Below the pieces are notes generated by a model. The model was not told where the DNA came from and made no database searches. It worked only from the letters and a program-made list of their open reading frames with translations. This document shows positions 61,906 through 63,992 of a stretch of DNA of 63,992 bases, piece after piece. Source of the DNA: Comamonadaceae bacterium (lineage in GTDB: Bacteria; Pseudomonadota; Gammaproteobacteria; Burkholderiales; Burkholderiaceae_C); the NCBI GenBank assembly GCA_947372745.1, contig CANBUY010000003.1, positions 24,001 to 87,992 on the forward strand. The letters run 5' to 3'. A program made the translations under genes and the position numbers. Positions within the stretch are counted from its first letter, which is position 1; each line of letters opens with the position of its first letter.

Positions 61906-63304
61906 TATTCGAACTCTTATGAGCAAAGGAACCTTGTTCATGGACTTTCGGTATGCTGGCCAGAGGTTGCGCGAATACACCGTTTTACCCGACTCCCCCA
62001 CCAACCGCAAACGCCTTCAAAAAGCCCTTGACCGGATTGAAACCGAAATCGCCTTGGGCACCTTCGATTATTTGAAGACTTTTGGTAAAGCGCTTCCCCT
62101 TGACACACCGGTAGCTTCAAGCAATGAAGGGACTTCACAGACCTTGTCGTTGAATGGCACCAGCGTGACCACACCGACCATGGGTGAGTTTGCTAACCAG
62201 TGGTACCTTGAGAGCGAGGTCACTTGGCGGCGCAGTTACCGCATTACCCAGCGTGGTGTCTTGGACAAATACATCTTGCCCGCCTTTGGCACCAAGCAAT
62301 TGGGTGACATCAGCAAAGCCGATGTTCTGACCTTTCGTGCTGAGGTCTCCAAGCTGCCCAACCGGGGAGAAAAAGCCACCTTGTCGGCCCGGCGCATCAA
62401 CGCCATCATGAAACCCTTGCGTCAGATTCTTAATGAAGCGGCCGACCGCTACAACTACACCACGGCCTTTCGCAACATCAAGCCCCTCAAAATCAAGCGC
62501 AGCGATGTGATGCCCTTTAGCCTGGAAGATGTGCAAAGCATACTGGCCAGTTGCCGTGCTGATTTTGTCAACTATTTCACCCTGCGGTTTTTCACCGGCA
62601 TGCGCACCGGCGAAGTTCATGGCTTGAAGTGGAAGTACATCGACTTTGAGCGCCGCTTGATTCTGGTGCGCGAATCCATCGTGCTGGGTGAAGAGGATGA
62701 ACTCAAGACCGATGGCAGCAACCGGGACATTCAGATCAGCCAACTGGTCTATGAGGCTCTGAAAGCCCAACATGCGATCACCGGGGGCAAGTCGGTCTAC
62801 GTGTTTTGCAACCAGGCCAAAAATCCCATCGACAACAAGAACTTCATCAACCGGGTCTGGTCACCCCTGCTGCGCCACTTGGGTCTGGTGCATCGGCGTG
62901 CCTACCAAATGCGCCACACCGCAGCCACCCTGTGGCTCGCCTCGGGTGAAGCCCCGGAATGGATCGCCCGGCAATTGGGCCACACCAGCACCGAGATGCT
63001 GTTTCGGGTGTACAGCCGCTATGTGCCCAATCTGACCCGCAACGATGGCTCAGCCATGGACCGCTTGCTCACCTCCACCTTTGTTGGCAGTGAAACGCCG
63101 GTGCCAGGTCAAGTGCGCCGCCCACCACTCACACTCAATGAAGTTAAAAGCCCCCACGCAGCGCACCTCCCTGCAAGTGATCAAGACCGGGGAAATGGCT
63201 ATGGCCATGGCCACGCACACCCCTACACGAACCCTGTTGGCGTTACCCGGCTTCAAAACGACGATGTGTCTGAAAACGCCCAGCCACCCCCTGTGCTGAT
63301 CTAG
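61898..63304 (+). CDS. tyrosine integrase of an integrated element
   Basis: A 468-residue phage-type integrase. The N-terminal arm-binding region (residues about 1-60, GTLFMDFRYAGQRLREYT) is of the DUF3596 type, followed by a core-binding SAM-like domain (about 95-190) and the catalytic domain. Active-site elements are the Arg in TGMRTGEVHGLKW, the Lys in DELKTDGSNRDI, YQMRHTAATLW with Tyr in the first His position, LGHTSTEM and the nucleophile Tyr in VYSRYVPNLT. The ATG at 61898 has ggagg at the right distance. A long His/Gly-rich tail of about 60 residues follows the catalytic core. It should integrate the element that lies to one side. Confidence 0.92.
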   Translation: MGSIRTLMSKGTLFMDFRYAGQRLREYTVLPDSPTNRKRLQKALDRIETEIALGTFDYLKTFGKALPLDTPVASSNEGTSQTLSLNGTSVTTPTMGEFANQWYLESEVTWRRSYRITQRGVLDKYILPAFGTKQLGDISKADVLTFRAEVSKLPNRGEKATLSARRINAIMKPLRQILNEAADRYNYTTAFRNIKPLKIKRSDVMPFSLEDVQSILASCRADFVNYFTLRFFTGMRTGEVHGLKWKYIDFERRLILVRESIVLGEEDELKTDGSNRDIQISQLVYEALKAQHAITGGKSVYVFCNQAKNPIDNKNFINRVWSPLLRHLGLVHRRAYQMRHTAATLWLASGEAPEWIARQLGHTSTEMLFRVYSRYVPNLTRNDGSAMDRLLTSTFVGSETPVPGQVRRPPLTLNEVKSPHAAHLPASDQDRGNGYGHGHAHPYTNPVGVTRLQNDDVSENAQPPPVLI

Positions 63305-63466
63305 CCCCCTTCCAGCGAAGAAACCCAATTTGCCCACTGGCCTGCAAAAAGCCGCAGTCCACGGGCATGGGGAAAAGCTTGCCCAAAAACTGCTCATCCG
63401 CCATGCCTGACCCTCGGTCATTTCTCTAGCCCTTGCCCATTCCCAAACAACCAAACCAGAACTTTT

Positions 63467-63992
63467 ATGAAAACTTCACTCACTCGCAGCCACCTCGCCA
63501 TTCTGAACAACCTGACCCTGCAGGGTTTGCAGACCCAGCACGCACAGGCAGCCCCAACAAATACCCGCCTACCGGGGGGTATCAGGGTCAGCAACTTGCA
63601 GGGTTTGATTCGTCCCTCCTCCGACCAATTGCTGATTCAAGCCATCGCCCACATCAAACACCCTGGCTTGCAGCGCTTATTGAGCGCCGTACTCAGTGAG
63701 CCAGAGGCTCAACAAGCTTTGTTGACGCCTTACCCAGAAAGTGCCAAGGCCCGCAGCTGGGCGCCCCGTTTTCCGGTGCAAACTTTACGCCGTGCGGCGG
63801 AGTTGGCCAGTTTTTGGTGTGTGCTGTGTCAAGACGAGCGCGACGTTTTGTATGTGGCGACCTTTATCAGGGGCTTGAGTTCACTGCTGCTGCCCTTTTT
63901 GGTGGGCACCGCGAATCTTGATGATATTTTGTTCACATTGGTGCGCCCTGCCCTGCACCGACTTGACCACAGTTCGCCCGCTCAGGGGCAGT
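63467..63992 (+). CDS. unknown protein, truncated by the window end
   Basis: Open from ATG 63467 to the edge, 175 codons visible. The first 60 residues are Gln/Leu-rich (ILNNLTLQGLQTQHAQAA). Then come ALLTPYPESAKARSWAPRFP and a hydrophobic helix region DVLYVATFIRGLSSLLLPFL ahead of DDILFTLVRPALHRLDH. I do not recognise the family. The position 160 bases after the integrase suggests cargo or a transfer gene of the same element, but the neighbourhood to the right is not available. Confidence 0.6.
   Translation, partial: MKTSLTRSHLAILNNLTLQGLQTQHAQAAPTNTRLPGGIRVSNLQGLIRPSSDQLLIQAIAHIKHPGLQRLLSAVLSEPEAQQALLTPYPESAKARSWAPRFPVQTLRRAAELASFWCVLCQDERDVLYVATFIRGLSSLLLPFLVGTANLDDILFTLVRPALHRLDHSSPAQGQ

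Overview
The window reads as chromosome of a betaproteobacterium of the family Comamonadaceae, close to Rhodoferax or Polaromonas. This rests on gene content (alr/lplT, glycolate oxidase glcEF, glnK-amtB, a comM/yifB with the family's usual N-terminus, a cytochrome c5 type protein) and on short palindromic repeats of a kind I associate with this family. No database search was possible. Names come from motifs and recognised sequence patterns.

From 1 to 16.5 kb the content looks like ordinary core genome: a truncated alr, lplT, an EamA permease, a glutathione peroxidase, DAHP synthase, glcFE, an SMP-30 lactonase with an aldose epimerase, a large lipoprotein, amtB-glnK behind a clear sigma-54 promoter, comM, a membrane-anchored cytochrome c and tRNA-Arg(CCG). 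A 41-base copy of the 5' half of the tRNA lies just upstream of the intact gene.

From 16.5 to 24 kb the sequence is accessory and partly decayed. It holds a serine hydrolase, two small related alpha/beta-barrel-like proteins, two sister short tyrosine recombinases (one with an in-frame stop), a Phd-type antitoxin with a frameshifted PIN toxin, and a MarR regulator. Several stretches of 300-900 bases hold no recognisable gene.

From 24.3 to 35.9 kb lies one tight seven-gene operon bracketed by two 176-base direct repeats, which differ at 12 positions by hand count. It encodes a TetR-acyl-CoA ligase fusion, a ribose-type ABC importer (two permeases, binding protein, double ATPase), a beta-propeller domain fused to one permease, a second free-standing propeller protein, and a tandem class III CoA-transferase in which only the second half keeps the catalytic Asp. 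I read it as an uptake, hydrolysis and CoA-activation module for an unknown substrate, probably autoregulated through a palindrome 25 bases before the first gene.

From 36 to 50.3 kb, after a gene-poor stretch and two orphan proteins, come a small membrane protein, a YbjN-like protein, an ADP-ribosylglycohydrolase, a small alpha/beta hydrolase and a complete recCBD operon.

From 50.4 to 60.3 kb, directly behind recD, is a probable defence island: a winged-helix/GIY-YIG protein, a DUF262-HNH (GmrSD-like) protein coupled to two proteins of unknown function, an AAA ATPase, a triple-repeat Cys protein, a small acidic protein coupled to a TPR protein, an HNH/DGQHR-like protein and a convergent WYL regulator. 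A recD fragment lies inside it. The window ends (61.3-64 kb) with an XRE repressor, excisionase and tyrosine integrase module and the start of an unrecognised gene, which suggests an integrated element continuing beyond the window.
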